From Amyloporia xantha (lineage: Eukaryota > Basidiomycota > Agaricomycetes > Polyporales > Adustoporiaceae): 64,000 bases of DNA. Below the pieces are notes generated by a model. The model was given only the letters and a program-made list of their open reading frames with translations, did not search any database and was not told the DNA's origin. Positions 19,929 to 32,004 of this stretch are shown here, in pieces (positions within the stretch are counted from its first letter, which is position 1; every line of letters starts with the position of its first letter). A program made the translations under genes and the position numbers. Location of the stretch: the NCBI GenBank assembly GCA_036971615.1, contig JAYKKR010000049.1:124001-188000 (forward strand), given 5' to 3'.

Positions 19929-22840
19929 CTATGCGGAGATTGGGAACTGGGCAGTTTCATGACCACTGGCATCATCTGTATGCTCAACGAGGTGAGTCTC
20001 GTGTCCGTCTATCCGAGTCAGATATGTGCGCTCACAATTCCTGCCCAAAGTAATGAAATCACTAGGCTTCACAGGATCACTCAATAGCTTCTCAAAATCA
20101 TACGAGTCACCTGCTCCCTCTGTAACAAGTTAGCTTGAGTTAATATAGACGGATTGCTCTCAAGTATGCGGAGCTCCTCACCATTTGTATCCGACAAATG
20201 TGTCGACACAGGATTGGTAGGTGCAGCTGAGGGAGCAAGAAGGCGGTCAACATCGGTACGGTCATGTATGCCGCTCCCGGAGGCACTTACGTGGCACAGG
20301 ATCGGCAACACAGACCGACCAAGACTCTGCAGTAAGTGCAACAGCCACAATAGGAGGCGTGATTACTTCAGGGGTCAATGACGCTTTGGACGACCTTGCA
20401 CTGAGCGCTGGAGTTGATGCTTTAGAACCTGAGGACTCTTGTGATGCCTGTCTGCGTTTGCCCTTTGTTTTTACCTCAGGTGCTCTCTGCACGGGAGAAG
20501 CGACTGCTTTGCGGACACGTTGCTTTTTTGTCGAAGGTCGAGCCAATGGTGTCGCCTGGTCTGCGCTTGATGATTCTGTCCGCTTGCGCTTCACAGAGAT
20601 GACCTGACTCGATGCCATTTGTGGCGCTTCAGATACACGGCGCGGAGGGCCCATATGCCGCGCAACTTCTGGCAGGCTTTCACGTCTAATATGTTGAGCC
20701 CATACTCCTTGCGCCATTGGGGCGTGTGGTGCAGTAGCGAGAGAGCCTCCAAGGGCTCTCAGAGCACCTGATGTAGCCGCAACTGCTGGTGGCTGGGCCA
20801 CATCGATGGTCAGTTGCGATGAAGCTCTAGCCTTTTCGGTGAGTGCTCTTGTGTTATTTGCGACTTGTGGACGTGGTGCGGTTGTAGGGATTACGTCCAC
20901 GCCCGCTGCTTCCAGCACCGCTTCCATTTCAGGCGTCGACGCATCTTTCCCTGCCATAACTCCCATCAGTCCGCATACGTAATCGAGTTTTCTTTCGGTC
21001 TATACCTCGGTAGGAAACATGCTCAAATCCTTGCACGATGCAGGGTATAGGTAGACCCGGCGGTGATGGCCAGCCTCCTGTATATACCGGTGCTTGTGCC
21101 AACTCCACAAGCTGCTGATAATGAGCACTAGCCAATCTCAGCAGTGGAAGTGGCACGTACATGGTGACAAAAGCGGAAGTCATCCGTCGACAAACCTGCA
21201 TAGCTGAAGATAGAGAAGAAGGTCTCATCCTGGGAAGCGAGGAGATTAGAACGGTCTTCGTGAGGGGCACCATCAGGAAAAATCTCCCTTACTTATTAGA
21301 GCTCATTGAATACTTACCATTCTTATCCAACTTATATGTCTCTTATTCTACTCATCTGATTCTTATTGACTGCTAATCTATCTCACACATCTCTAATTCC
21401 ACTCATCAGATTCTTACTGAATGCTCATCTATCTTATATTTCTCTAATTCTACTCATCAGATTCTTATTGAGTGCTAATTTGTCTCAAGATGCTAATCAA
21501 ACTCTCAGAAAGTTGTTATGAGATCTTCCAATTGCTCACTTACTTCAGCTGTGCTGTGCTAGTAACTAGTATGGACTAGATATGTAGAATTGGCACCATT
21601 ATAAACAAGCCTCTGTATTTATAGACTTACATTGTACTCCTTGAACAAGGTCACAAAGATACACCTTAAGAGATTATTCTTTTTTTATCTCAATCTGAGA
21701 AAGAAAATACTGCAAAAAGGACTTGCATTTGATAGAGAGCCTTCTGTTTAGCCAGAAAAATGAAGTGGAGATATAATTGCATCAAATGTCTATGGAGGAG
21801 TATAGCAGCAGCCAAGCAACAAAAAGACACAAGTCTTCATACTCAGGAAGGCATATATTGATGAGAGTGAGTTAGACAAGGTGTGGACTTGTGGTGTAGT
21901 GGTAAAGTGCTACAGGTCATGCCTTATAAGGCAGTCAATCCTGAGAGGTCACTGGTTCAATCCTGTGTGGTGGCAGAAGATACTTATTTTTTAAAATTTT
22001 ATTCCAACCTTCTGTTATTAACCTGTCATTGCTAATGGCATAAAGACACTCTTTAATTGATGATTTTCACCATTTGGTAAGCAACATTGTTTTTCCTTCC
22101 TCTCACTTAGTTCTCATCAAGTACTCATGAGTACTCATTATGCACTTATGATGCTTATCTGAGAGGCGATTAGCAAGTGGGTAAAATAATAAGTACTTAT
22201 GACACTTATGTGACTTATGTGACTTTTTTATCTCAACAAGTGCTAATAAGAGCTAATAAGTAAGGGAGATTTTCCCTGATGACAATGTCTCAGACAACAC
22301 ACCTCTATCATTCGCTGTGCGATAGGTGGCCGTTGCCTGTTGATGAGTCCGGAGGTGGCCACAGTCGTCCTCCAAACTATGATGTATTTGTTGAGTACAA
22401 GTTTGCCTTGTGCGGTTTGTGCTCTCTGGAATTCTTCCATCGCCTAAATATTGAAGATAAACAACAATGTACATGACATATAATCGTTGTGACTGACTTC
22501 CAGGGCCTTGTTGAGGCCGCTTGTCACGTTGATGCCGGTGTGCAGGTCATGTTTCAGACTGACGCTCTTGTATAATGTCTGTAAAAGAAGTTGAAAAACA
22601 AAAGATGCACAAAAGATTGCGGGTACTGACTTGAGCCTTCGGGTACAAATGCTCCAGCTGACCACAGAGCATATTAAAATAGTCAGGTCTGAAACAGCTG
22701 ACTTCAAGCTCGAAGAGGTTAATAATGAGGTTCACGACTGTGCATGAATTATTCCGAAGTGGAGACATGTCACAAGAGTAGACAGGAGTAAGTGAATAGG
22801 GATGATGTGAGGTGCGGTGCGGTGAGATGGTGGAGGTCAA
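19929..22840 (-). CDS. Uncharacterised 501-aa, 8-exon protein with a transposon in intron 3
   Basis: Exons 22840-22631, 22578-22498, 22443-22303, 21229-21161, 21114-21006, 20950-20291, 20226-20182 and 20119-19929 give 1506 nt with every junction phase-consistent. Donors are GTCAGT, GTCAGT, GTGTGT, GTACGT, GTATAG, GTAAGT and GTGAGG. Landmarks are SCFRPDYFNMLCGQLEHLYP, SVSLKHDLHTGINV, FFSIFSYAGLSTDDF and GGWPSPPGLPIP. A Ser/Ala/Pro-rich region with two basic clusters (VKRKR, KKQRVRK), probably nuclear localisation signals, follows. I do not recognise a domain. Intron 3 is 1073 bp only because it houses an inverted-repeat element; without it the intron would be about 66 bp. The true start could be an internal ATG (MSPLRN), and a further 3' exon cannot be excluded. 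Confidence 0.55.
21342..21490. repeat. Three tandem copies of a ~51-bp AT-rich unit
   Basis: CTACTCATCTGATTCTTATT, CCACTCATCAGATTCTTACT and CTACTCATCAGATTCTTATT each start a unit that ends in a variant of GCTAATCTATCTCA. They lie just inside the left inverted repeat. Confidence 0.7.
21885..21992 (+). ncRNA. tRNA-like Pol III transcription unit inside the TIR element
   Basis: An A-box match (TGGTGTAGTGG, 21892-21902), a B-box match (GGTTCAATCC, 21954-21963) and a T6 run (21987-21992) stand in the right order and spacing for RNA polymerase III. A perfect 14-bp palindrome (TGCCTTATAAGGCA, 21920-21933) sits where an anticodon arm would be. The acceptor and T stems do not pair well, so this is not a working tRNA. 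It is more likely a tRNA-derived, SINE-like unit. Confidence 0.45.
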
Positions 22841-25245
22841 AGCAAGACAATGCGTAGTTTCAAAAAGTGTGCATGTGGCTTATACATATATCGCTTTGCG
22901 CGTGCTTAGCCAATAGAGCCACAACCTGCCTTGTGGCTTGAACCCGACGTCCATCTTCAAAGCCTACATCTCTGTGAACACAACCGACAAGCACTTGACT
23001 TTTTATGGATGTGGAGACATCGAGATATCTGCTCGATAACTCCTCGACCACAGACACCAAATCAACTTTTCCGACATATTCACAATGTTCAATGCCTCGA
23101 AGGCTCCTACAAGAACATGAGAAAACGACCGCACGGACGCTTTCAAACGCGAGGATATCAATAATACGGCTCGATGTCGCCTACGCCACAAAACATCGAA
23201 ATGACCTTCCAAGCGTTCTCGACGCGTTTGACGCGTCGAACATGGTTCCGAAAGCCTTTCTCTTGCAGTAAATGCAACGAAGACTTACAGGACATGCGGA
23301 ATGGGCATCTGGACGTCTTTGAGGCATAAGCCACCCCACCCGGAACCCTCATAGGCGCTCACTTTCGTGAGCCACGAGTCGCTGGGTGCAATCTACTTAT
23401 GCAACGAAATTTAAGACTGCAGATGCACGCACTTTCTCTATGACTGGCCTCCTCGATGCTCAGCGACTTAGTCACTGGCCCAAAGAAAGTCATCGCACAA
23501 TCCGTCATGATGGAAAAACGATGCCAGAAGAACCTGTGCTCGAAGATGGAAGACAATCCAATATTCCCTGCATACGTCTGGCAGGAATATTCATGCGGCA
23601 TGAAATAAGCCACAGGGTATGTCCTGGTATGTTTCAGCTAGAAAACGAAGCCCATCGTCAATGTCGACCCTTAGCATACAGTACGGTCCAGCTCACAAAT
23701 CGAGATTCGGCTCGTCTAATATCCTCCAGCTGAGAAGAGCACAGAAGCTGATTCGGGGCCCTCAGCGCTGCGTGATCCTTCATTGGATGAATAGAAGCTG
23801 TGAATTTGCAACCTTCAAATTCGAGTGGCCTGCGAACTCTAAATTCTACAATACATCTACCACAGCACGCACTTCGACCAAAAATGACAGGGCTAGGTCT
23901 TGTTTCAAGGCGTCGAGCGCAATGGGAGACTACTTGCGCTCGGTTCCTCGAAAACATCTCTTTTGGTCGTCCACGTCAGCGCTTTCGGTTTTCTGACCTG
24001 CACCGCCATTCAGTCCAAGGTCCCTGTCGACAGTTCGGTTTACATGTTTATAGGGCCTTGAGATGTGAGGCTGGCAGTAAGAGCAGGACGCCGGGAGATA
24101 CGATGAACTTGGCATATTGTGCGCATTATTGCATGAACGAGAGAAGGTATCACATGATTCCGCCAATGCAACTCGTCCCTTGTACATAACTTGGTTAGAG
24201 ACGGCGCTGCTCCGCCCGCCCGAGCCCAAATGACCTCTAGTCACCATTGTTGCAGATCTCACCTCAGGCGTCAAGTACAGGGATTGGCCGCATGCCATAT
24301 TACGCTCGATTTTGGAACATACATACATTGATCAAGTAGGTAACGAACCGCTGGGACCATCATGTATGCTGCATACCTGTCTTCCATTATCCCCCCTCGT
24401 CATTTGCTTCCTCTACAGCATGTGTTTTCAGTGGACTCTTGTTAATGTAAATGTAGTCAGTGATATATGCCAAGGACAGCACTGAGCAACGAAAAGACAG
24501 AAAGACACCAATTGCAACGACCGTCATCACGTGATGATTCGCCACGAACCTCAGCGAATGATATGCCCGCATTCCTGTCACCTGATCGGATAAACGTTGC
24601 GGTTACAACGGGGTGGAGCTGATTTGTAAGCACCATACACCGTACATCAATTGATAACCAAATGACAGGTCATTTGGGACCTTTTCGTATCCGTTCTTCG
24701 CCTCCAAATTCCTGCTCGAAATCTATCGGCATCCTAAGCTCCATCGTGAATAATTGTGTCGATTGGTATCTTTTCGAGACATCATAGCCAGGAATAGAGA
24801 GAGGTTCGAGCTGTTCCGTTATGTCCGTAAGCACTCCCCCTCCTGCATTGTAGCTTTCGGCGTGATCTTTATGTCAGTGGTCACCTCGAGCGGTGCCGGA
24901 CATAGTTCAACTTCCAATCGTGGTTTGTGCCGACGTCTATCCGCCAGAAACGCATCGCTGCAGCCTGTTGTGCGTAAAATGCTTGATATCATGCAGGAAT
25001 GCTTGCACGAGTCCTATTAGCGATCTACTCAATGCATGACGGACTGCCTGGAAGAGCTGCTCGGACGAATTTCGCTTATACGCCTATCAATGCTATCAAT
25101 GGTTCATGCAGACTCAGCTTCCACGACTTGGCTTGCCCCCGAGACACATTTACAGCGCTTGTAGCTCTTCACTCACAGACAGAACATCTACGAGAGGCCT
25201 AGACGGCTATGTGTATAATCAGAGCTGCTTGGTTGACTGACGGCG
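22841..25245. other. 2.4 kb without a supportable gene
   Basis: Only short overlapping frames are present, and none has splice-linked continuity or a recognisable motif. A decayed gene cannot be excluded. Confidence 0.4.
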
Positions 25246-26444
25246 CTAATATCTATCACATTGCATCCATGGAACCAGCAAAGCAAACCACTTTGTCGCA
25301 GCAGCTACTCCCACTGTCAATATCCCAACCAGAAACATCCCTAATGCGCCTGTTCTGGCAGCTTGTGTCATACTCAGCAACTCTCCGGCGCAGGCCTGGC
25401 AACCCTGCGATTTCAAGACTGCCACGCCCAAGGGACCCGTTGTCGCGCCCATCGCGACATGCGCCATCATCACCTCCAATATCACTTCACAATAGAAAAT
25501 AAGGCTGTTATTGGTCCGCCGTTTGGCCTTATTAGGCTCTTCGCTTGTGACCTGCTGCTGGACCGCCTCCTTGTAAATACTGCCTTGGGCGCCCTGACTG
25601 TCTTGGCATACCGGTCCATTTTCTTCCGTCTTTCGGTGTCCTACTCGCAAGATGAAGAGGGCGAAGACCAGCACCAGAACACCGACAGACAGCGCAAAAA
25701 TTGCGCCCCCAACGGCACCCACTTGCATTGCTGAGTACCCGCCAGTAGCATATACTGCATCTTGGGGCAGCGCTGGTGGCAACACGGCTCGACCAATGGC
25801 CTGCCCCAGAAATCCCAGAAACGCGGAGATTGCCACAAATAGTGGCAGTAACGATACGACGATGATGTATGACTGTCTGCGTCTACGCGCTCGCTGATGT
25901 TCATCTGGCCTTGCAGTCGACTCTGGCTCGGAGACTGCATCCGCTACTTGCACTGTTCTGTCTTCCTTGGCGGAGCCGGTGGATGGTGTTATGAACTTCA
26001 GCTCCTGTTGTGGCGTTGTCTCGGGGTAAACGTATGGCATCGATGCAACCGCAGGAGACAAGCGCGACAGAGGCGAGCTTGGATATGGAGATGTTGGAGG
26101 CGTGCAATAAATTGTATCCACTGCAGACCCTCGTCTCGAGGACCGATCTGACGAGCGAAGAGGCGACACCGCTAACTCTCGGGATGGTGTCCGCGACGGT
26201 CGGTCCTCCGTGGGTGAAACTGTGGTGCCCTCATTTGAGGATGAAGGTCCCGTGGCGGCGGTGTGGCAGGATATAAATGAGGAATACTTGTCTTCCGGTA
26301 GGACCGCGCTGTCAGGGCGTGGAGTGGATCCTGCTCACAAGGGCGGTGAGTAAGTGTCTCTGAGCGCGCGACGAGTTATTGTGGCGAAGAATACTTACGA
26401 TGATACCGCTTGGCAGAGGTATTCCGCAGGCTGGGTTTACTCAT
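25246..26444 (-). CDS. Four-helix membrane protein, paralogue 1 of 3
   Basis: Exon 1 (26444-26399, MSKPSLRNTSAKRYH) joins exon 2 (26330-25246) across a GTAAGT...AG intron to give 376 aa. The first ~165 residues are Ser/Pro-rich and hydrophilic. Four hydrophobic segments follow, roughly at residues 169-195, 219-244, 293-323 and 343-368, with a charged loop between the second and third. The third-to-fourth region (GATTGPLGVAVL ... GALGMFLVGIL) lines up with the Gly-rich C-terminal helices of the two downstream genes, though it is the most diverged of the three. There is no signal peptide, so the N-terminus is probably cytoplasmic. The function is unknown. Confidence 0.65.
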
Positions 26445-27482
26445 GCTTCTGTGTGAGAGGAGCAAAAGAAGTACTGTTTTTGGTCGGCTTTGGCAAGTTG
26501 AAATGTACTAGTAAGCTTCCAGAGCGATTCGTTTGTTATAGGGAATCGGCGACGAAGCCCAATGCCTCTAATAGCAGCTCGCCACATGAGGTGCGTATGT
26601 GTACTGCTACTTCTGCATGACTGCATCGCCAACGCGACCGTCCTCCCTGATGAGGCGGCCTATAATTATGCGTGATGTCTCAGTCGAGATTAGGAGATGC
26701 GTTTCATGAATGCAGGATCGGCCAACAGGATGAACAGAATGCAGGAAGTCTGCCATGGACGATATACCATCAGAGACGCCCACAAAAGGTTGGTTTCAAT
26801 CCTTCTGGTTGATTTGATGATCTCAGGGTGGGTGTAACGGTGGGCGTGAAGATCTCCGGTCTAGTTTTGGCGAGTGGGTGCGCTGATCCCGATTTCCCTA
26901 TCTGACAGAACTGAGAGCGCTAGCCTGTTGACCTGAGAATCTCCATGGCTGACCCGCTCGCGGACAGGCCATTTTGACTGAGGTGATCCCTTTTCTACGT
27001 GCCTAGTCATGTACATGTTTCTTCGCTTTCGAGAGTCCCACTTGTACATATCTTTCGCATCTGTAAACGAACGAACGTCCTGCATAAACCCATGGGATCC
27101 TTCTTCGCTACCGTGAACCGTCTGGTCACTGCGCAAGTTGTTGATCCTCTCGTTCCCCTGTCCGTTGGACTACGCATATTCTAGCGCCATTGAAAGATGC
27201 GATGGAAATTGAAGGTGGGTGACGTCTGCACACTCCCTTATAATTTCATCCTGTCAAGCCGACATGTTCCCTTAGTTCGTAAGTGTGGTAGCCGTACAAA
27301 GTACGCCTGAAATCCAAGTCACATCCAGCATTGGTTGTTTACATCATAGCAGAACAATTGCAAGTCCAATTAGTGAGATATATGGTATCAGGGATTACAG
27401 CTACGCGTAAAAGATAAGATGTACCCAGAAAACAACATTCGAATCATATACAGACCGCTATGGTCGCTTGGAATTCCTGGTC
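26445..27482. other. Intergenic, nothing recognised
   Basis: About 1 kb between a gene start and the 3' end of the next gene on the same strand. I see no repeat or RNA gene. Confidence 0.4.
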
Positions 27483-28944
27483 CTATCCCCCTATGCCTGC
27501 GAGGACCTTGAAGACCATGTCCTGTCTTTCTTTGAAAGCACGAAGCTTCGTCATGCCCAATGCAAGGGAATTGATTCGATTGGCAAAAGCAACGGCCCTG
27601 TTCTCGGTCGAAGTGGTGCGACGACGAGGATCCGTAGCACTCATGTGGTGAGCAGACCCGTTCGACCTCCTCGATCCGTGGTGACTGCTAGCACGGTTGA
27701 ATGCATGACCGACCCCGCCTTCGAGTATATCGCGTACGCGATCGATTCTAGGCTCTGGGGGCTCCTCACCACGCTGAAGAGCTTCAACAGTGATAACCGA
27801 GTCTTCCTCTTCCATCTCTCGTGCCGCCTGGCCAATTGCGCAGAGTTCTTTCATGAATGGCTGTAGCTCTGGTGGGCACCTTGACAGGGTAAGCGTCTGC
27901 CCGAGTACACCACGAATGGTGTCTTCCTGGCCATGCCTTGGACTATCGCTGGGAAGGATATCTGCGAAGGATTTCTCCAGGGAATCTGGATTTGTAAGCG
28001 TGCTCGTGGCCACATCCAGAATTGCGAATGCTACCGAGGCGAAATATGCTCGGGTAGGATCGGTTCGAATCAAGCGTCTGAGAGAAGGTGTACGCTCGAT
28101 GACTTCCGCCAGCGCTGCATATAGTGTCTCGCGAATGAATTCGATTGCAGGCGAATCTGGCGTGAGGATGGTATGTTGGGGAGAGTGGGGCGACGGGGGT
28201 ATAGGACTGAAAGGTAGTGACGACTGTGATGGTGAAGGGGCGGATGATACTGAAGAATCGTAAACAGGCGGAGGAACGAAGCTAGCCTTGACCTTTCTCT
28301 TCCCACCAGTCCCAGCGTCCAGTGCAGCCTGAAGGTCATTCGCATAACGATCTTGAAACGTTCGACGCATACTGATCTCAATCGCAACAGCTCGCAAGTC
28401 GGCTGCGATTCCACTCAGACGCGGATTGAGCGGGCTAGCAATAGGCGGAAGCCCACATATGATGCGGGCGAGGTCATGTTGATGTTCTGGGATCAAAGCT
28501 TGAATTTCAGGAACCGCATGTGACCAGACAATCCAGAACGGACGGAACGACGGTGGACAGTTGTCCTGTGAGAGTTGTAATGGAGGCGACGAGCTCTTAG
28601 CGCGTTTGGGAAGGGGAACAGACGGCGGCTCGGTGGTTGAACGAAGAGCTGCAAAGTAAAGACACAATGCCGGTCCTATAGAACTTCGTGTAAGTCGAGA
28701 AGGATGAAATATACTCCAACTAACCTGTTATCATCAGATCGCCCTCTGCACTCGACAGTACGTTAGGGGGAAGCAGCCCCTCGATCTTGGCTTGAGTGAG
28801 GGACGACTTCAGATACGAGTGGAATGCATTTTGAACATATTCTTCAGGAAGGATGGGCTCGGACATAATGGTGGTGGTCAATCTGTCTGCGGTCGCTGCG
28901 CTCCCAGTGTCGGAATGAGCAATCGGAGTATTGCCACGTGACAT
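27483..28944 (-). CDS. Uncharacterised ~460-aa protein
   Basis: Exon 1 (28944-28725, starting MSRGNTPIAHS) joins exon 2 (28648-27483) through a 76-bp intron with frame kept (MIT-ALRSTTE). The N-terminal part contains ILPEEYVQNAFHSYLKSSL. A basic patch (PKRAKSS) follows, then a helical region (FRPFWIVWSHAVPEIQALIP), a Ser/Pro-rich linker and a long helical C-terminal half ending VFKVLAGIGG. It has no membrane segment. The composition looks like a conserved soluble fungal protein, but I cannot name the family. An internal ATG (MSEPILPEEY) is an alternative start. The gene lies between two of the membrane paralogues, on the same strand. Confidence 0.6.
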
Positions 28945-29832
28945 ACGGAAGCGCTCAATTCGTCCAGTGTATTCGAAGTTTGGACACTTACCCTCGACAA
29001 ACATCACAGACGGCTGTCAGTTACTGTTAGAGAGCACTTCAAGAAATGTGTCTAAACGAATGTGAACACCAAGAAGAACCACGACGCGCCGTACGATCCG
29101 GCCCTTCCCATTTGCGGTTTCTTCTATTGCCAGAAATACCAGAGCTAGACGGCAACGGTCTCAAGGTAATTAATTTAGTAATATGGAGGAAATGCCGGTA
29201 TCCACCCACGCAAAGTGTGAAGATCGCAAGATCGAGTAGACTGGATGTCATGTCAAGTCGGACGCAGAATCCTGACGGTCCAGATAGAACAGAGCCATGC
29301 GTCCCCGAAGAATAATGGAGAGAAGATTTGTTGTTCTCAGCAGACACGACAAATACTGGCCGTGTATGTTCACTTGCTGGCAGGACGTTCACAGGATGGC
29401 ACGCAGGTTCTCACTTCACGCCAGCGTATGCGCGATCACGTGTTCCGGAACGCGATCAATATATATCTCCGGCACGCCTTTGCTCGGTATTTACATACAT
29501 ACTGCAGGGCCACATGAGGTGGGGTTAAAACATCGACCTACATTCTTGATAAGAGATTAAACACGTTGATAGAAGATGAATCGTTCATCTCGGCGTTACG
29601 CGAGCGCGGTCCACTCATGCGACAGTTGAATCATCCACTGGCAGGCGTCAGCGTATTAAACTGTAGGAACCGTATGTCATTCCAAAATCGTAACAGGTAT
29701 GTTATACAAGACTGAAAGTATTACGACTGTACTAAACTAAGCAGGGTGACGATCAAAAACAGGGTATAATGGAATGACTGTCGCAATGGGTATCTATCGC
29801 TCAAATCTCCGGAGGAACGAAATAAGTCCGAA
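28945..29832. other. Intergenic, nothing recognised
   Basis: About 0.9 kb of single-copy-looking sequence with only short frames. Confidence 0.4.
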
Positions 29833-30681
29833 TCAACATCCACACAACCGTTGGCAAGTCAGCGCAATGACCAAGAATGGCATGACGGCCAGCTCCCCGA
29901 GCGCACTTGCTCGAAGCGCATATACGACATCCAATGCGCCCGCCTGTCTGCCGTGAAGTATGGTGACGCCTATACATTGTCCGAATATACCGACCGACAT
30001 CAGGATGCAGAACCACCTCCCGTTGATGATTCCTGCGTCACTTGAGTATGCGCTCGATCGCGCCTCAAGATCCTGTACGGCTGTACTTGATTGCGTCTCC
30101 CGATTCCCTGCGCCCACATTTGATTGCGCCACACGATTCTCTGTGTCCGTCCGTTCTTCGTCGTCGACTGCTGGTCCTTGAATGAAGGAAAACAGAACCA
30201 TCATTCCCATTGCTGCGCCGAAGATAAGACCGCCTAGAGCACTGGTCCCGAGCACGCCTTCTCGTGAAGCAAAGGAATATGGCGTATAGGTGACCAATAC
30301 GGACCATCCCACGTATCCGCATATGCAAGACCACAAGGTCCCGCCAATTGCGTACATCAAGTCCCAGATTATCGTCTGGATAATGAACGTGAAAAGGGTA
30401 GCCACCCGTGCGAAGTGGAGGAAGGCGCTTGGATTTGATTTCGGCGACGGTGTGGTGGCGGGGTGAGGTAGAAGTGTTGTGTCGGAATGGGTAGATAAGA
30501 TGGAGGATGTATCATCGCGAATTGGGAGGGGGAACAGAGAGGGCGAGGATGATGATGATATACGTACTAAAGGCAACGTAGAGTATTTATCGTCCAGAGG
30601 TATCATGGTAGTTTCGCAGGATACACTGTGCGGGTGAGATGCGAGGAGAACAGGAGCGAGGAATGAGATGGTTTGTGCCAT
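29833..30681 (-). CDS. Four-helix membrane protein, paralogue 2 of 3
   Basis: This is a single-exon frame of 282 aa. A Ser/Pro-rich N-terminus of about 85 residues precedes four hydrophobic segments (ATLFTFIIQTIIWDLMYAIGG, VLGTSALGGLIFGAAMGMMV, WFCILMSVGIFGQCIGVTIL and GELAVMPFLVIAL). The motif GQCIGVTILHGRQAGALDVV is nearly shared with paralogue 3 (GQALGVFVLHGRVPGALDIA), which shows common ancestry. The start could be the second ATG (MIPLDDKYS), which resembles the LPEDKYSS stretch of paralogue 1. The cellular role is unknown. Confidence 0.65.
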   Translation of the reverse strand: MAQTISFLAPVLLASHPHSVSCETTMIPLDDKYSTLPLVRISSSSSPSLFPLPIRDDTSSILSTHSDTTLLPHPATTPSPKSNPSAFLHFARVATLFTFIIQTIIWDLMYAIGGTLWSCICGYVGWSVLVTYTPYSFASREGVLGTSALGGLIFGAAMGMMVLFSFIQGPAVDDEERTDTENRVAQSNVGAGNRETQSSTAVQDLEARSSAYSSDAGIINGRWFCILMSVGIFGQCIGVTILHGRQAGALDVVYALRASALGELAVMPFLVIALTCQRLCGC

Positions 30682-32004
30682 GCTTCGGCAGTCAGCTTGT
30701 GGTGGAGATTGTGTACAAAAAAGACTGTATTAAAGACATATATATACGTGTAGGGGATTGACATCGAGCACGCCGATGCGATACTTCTGTAAAAGTCATA
30801 TGGAGACATACGGGCGGACAGGAATGGAACGCACACGGCCACAGGTAAGAATACTAAGGAGCTAGGTATTTGGGACAAAGCTGATTGTCCGAAGCTGAGC
30901 TGAGACCATCGTAGTGCCTTGAGGAAGATACCACCCTCGGCTGTGCCTAGTCACAATCCGTAGAGCGATGTTCCAGTCGTCTCAACCACCCAGGATGGAG
31001 AACAATAGCATCCGACTACATTCTTTGTCCAAGGACCTAAGCAGTGGCGGCCGTAAATCGATAACCCTGTGCAGAACCTTTGCCAGTGAGCGGCAATGCA
31101 GTGCAGAGTGCAGTGCAGTGCTCAAGGACGCCGGCTTGGGCCCGAAATAATAGGAATGAGCCATTTATTAACAAATGGTTGAGTCTTCGACCCCTTTGGT
31201 GCGCGTGGCAAGTCAGATAGCAAAGACATAACAGAGGTGACATATGCCATACGTTCTTCACAATGCTATGATTATTGTGCAGCCTTGCATAAACATGCAC
31301 CGCCATATATGACTCTGACGCCGATGAACACCGGGGCGACCAAAACGGTATACTGTGAATCGAAACTGGTACTAGTAGCTCACCTGAGTTAAATACCACT
31401 ATCGCAGAGATGCTGGCTCACATATTCTGCTTTCTCGTGGAGCATTGCTATAACCTATAGTTGGACTGCTCTCACCGGCCGTTCCGAGTCGGCCACTGGC
31501 AGGTGCACTGGTACAGTAAGCTCACTGCGGGCTAGATGAGATGTTCGACGGGCGAACATCTCTCAGACATTTTCCGATAGGGAAGTCGTTTTCTGACTAC
31601 AGACTTTTGGTGGTTTCGGAATTTGAACATCCTGAAGAACGGCCTCTGATTGGCCAGTCAACCTATGTTCGAACCCAATAGATTGTCCTCCCGGTTTGGT
31701 TAATGTTATCAGCGACGGAAAATGTCCGGAAGGAGTTCAGCTCTCGAACAACAGATTTCGACCGCGGTGAAGCCTGAGTAAAGGCAAACGCCTGGCAGGT
31801 ACAGTTCACGTGCCGGTACCGCCACCGGTACCATAACTAGTAGGGCCGCACAATGAGCTTCATTGACTAGTACTATACACTATGAAAACTTCTCCTAAAC
31901 CGACTAAATATACAATGGAAATACTCTCAGCATAAAGGGCATAGGTCAGTGGCAGTTACAGGTTACTACGGACATTTCGGTCAATTGCAACCAGGGCCAT
32001 AACC
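30682..32004. other. Intergenic, nothing recognised
   Basis: About 1.3 kb. A GC-rich palindromic word (CCGGTACCGCCACCGGTACC, near 31815) is the only standout. Confidence 0.4.

Larger units (their letters stand above)
21274..22278. mobile_element. 1-kb terminal-inverted-repeat element in an intron
   Basis: The ends are CAGGAAAAATCTCCCTTACT and, on the other strand, CAGGGAAAATCTCCCTTACT. The inverted repeat continues through TATTAG, about 26 bp with one mismatch. AT flanks both sides, so the target duplication may be only 2 bp. The interior is very AT-rich, has no ORF, and contains a tandem repeat and a tRNA-like Pol III unit. It is a non-autonomous element whose superfamily I cannot assign. 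Confidence 0.75.

Noticed and set aside
21885..21992. Functional tRNA gene
   Set aside because: A and B boxes are present, but the acceptor and T stems do not pair.
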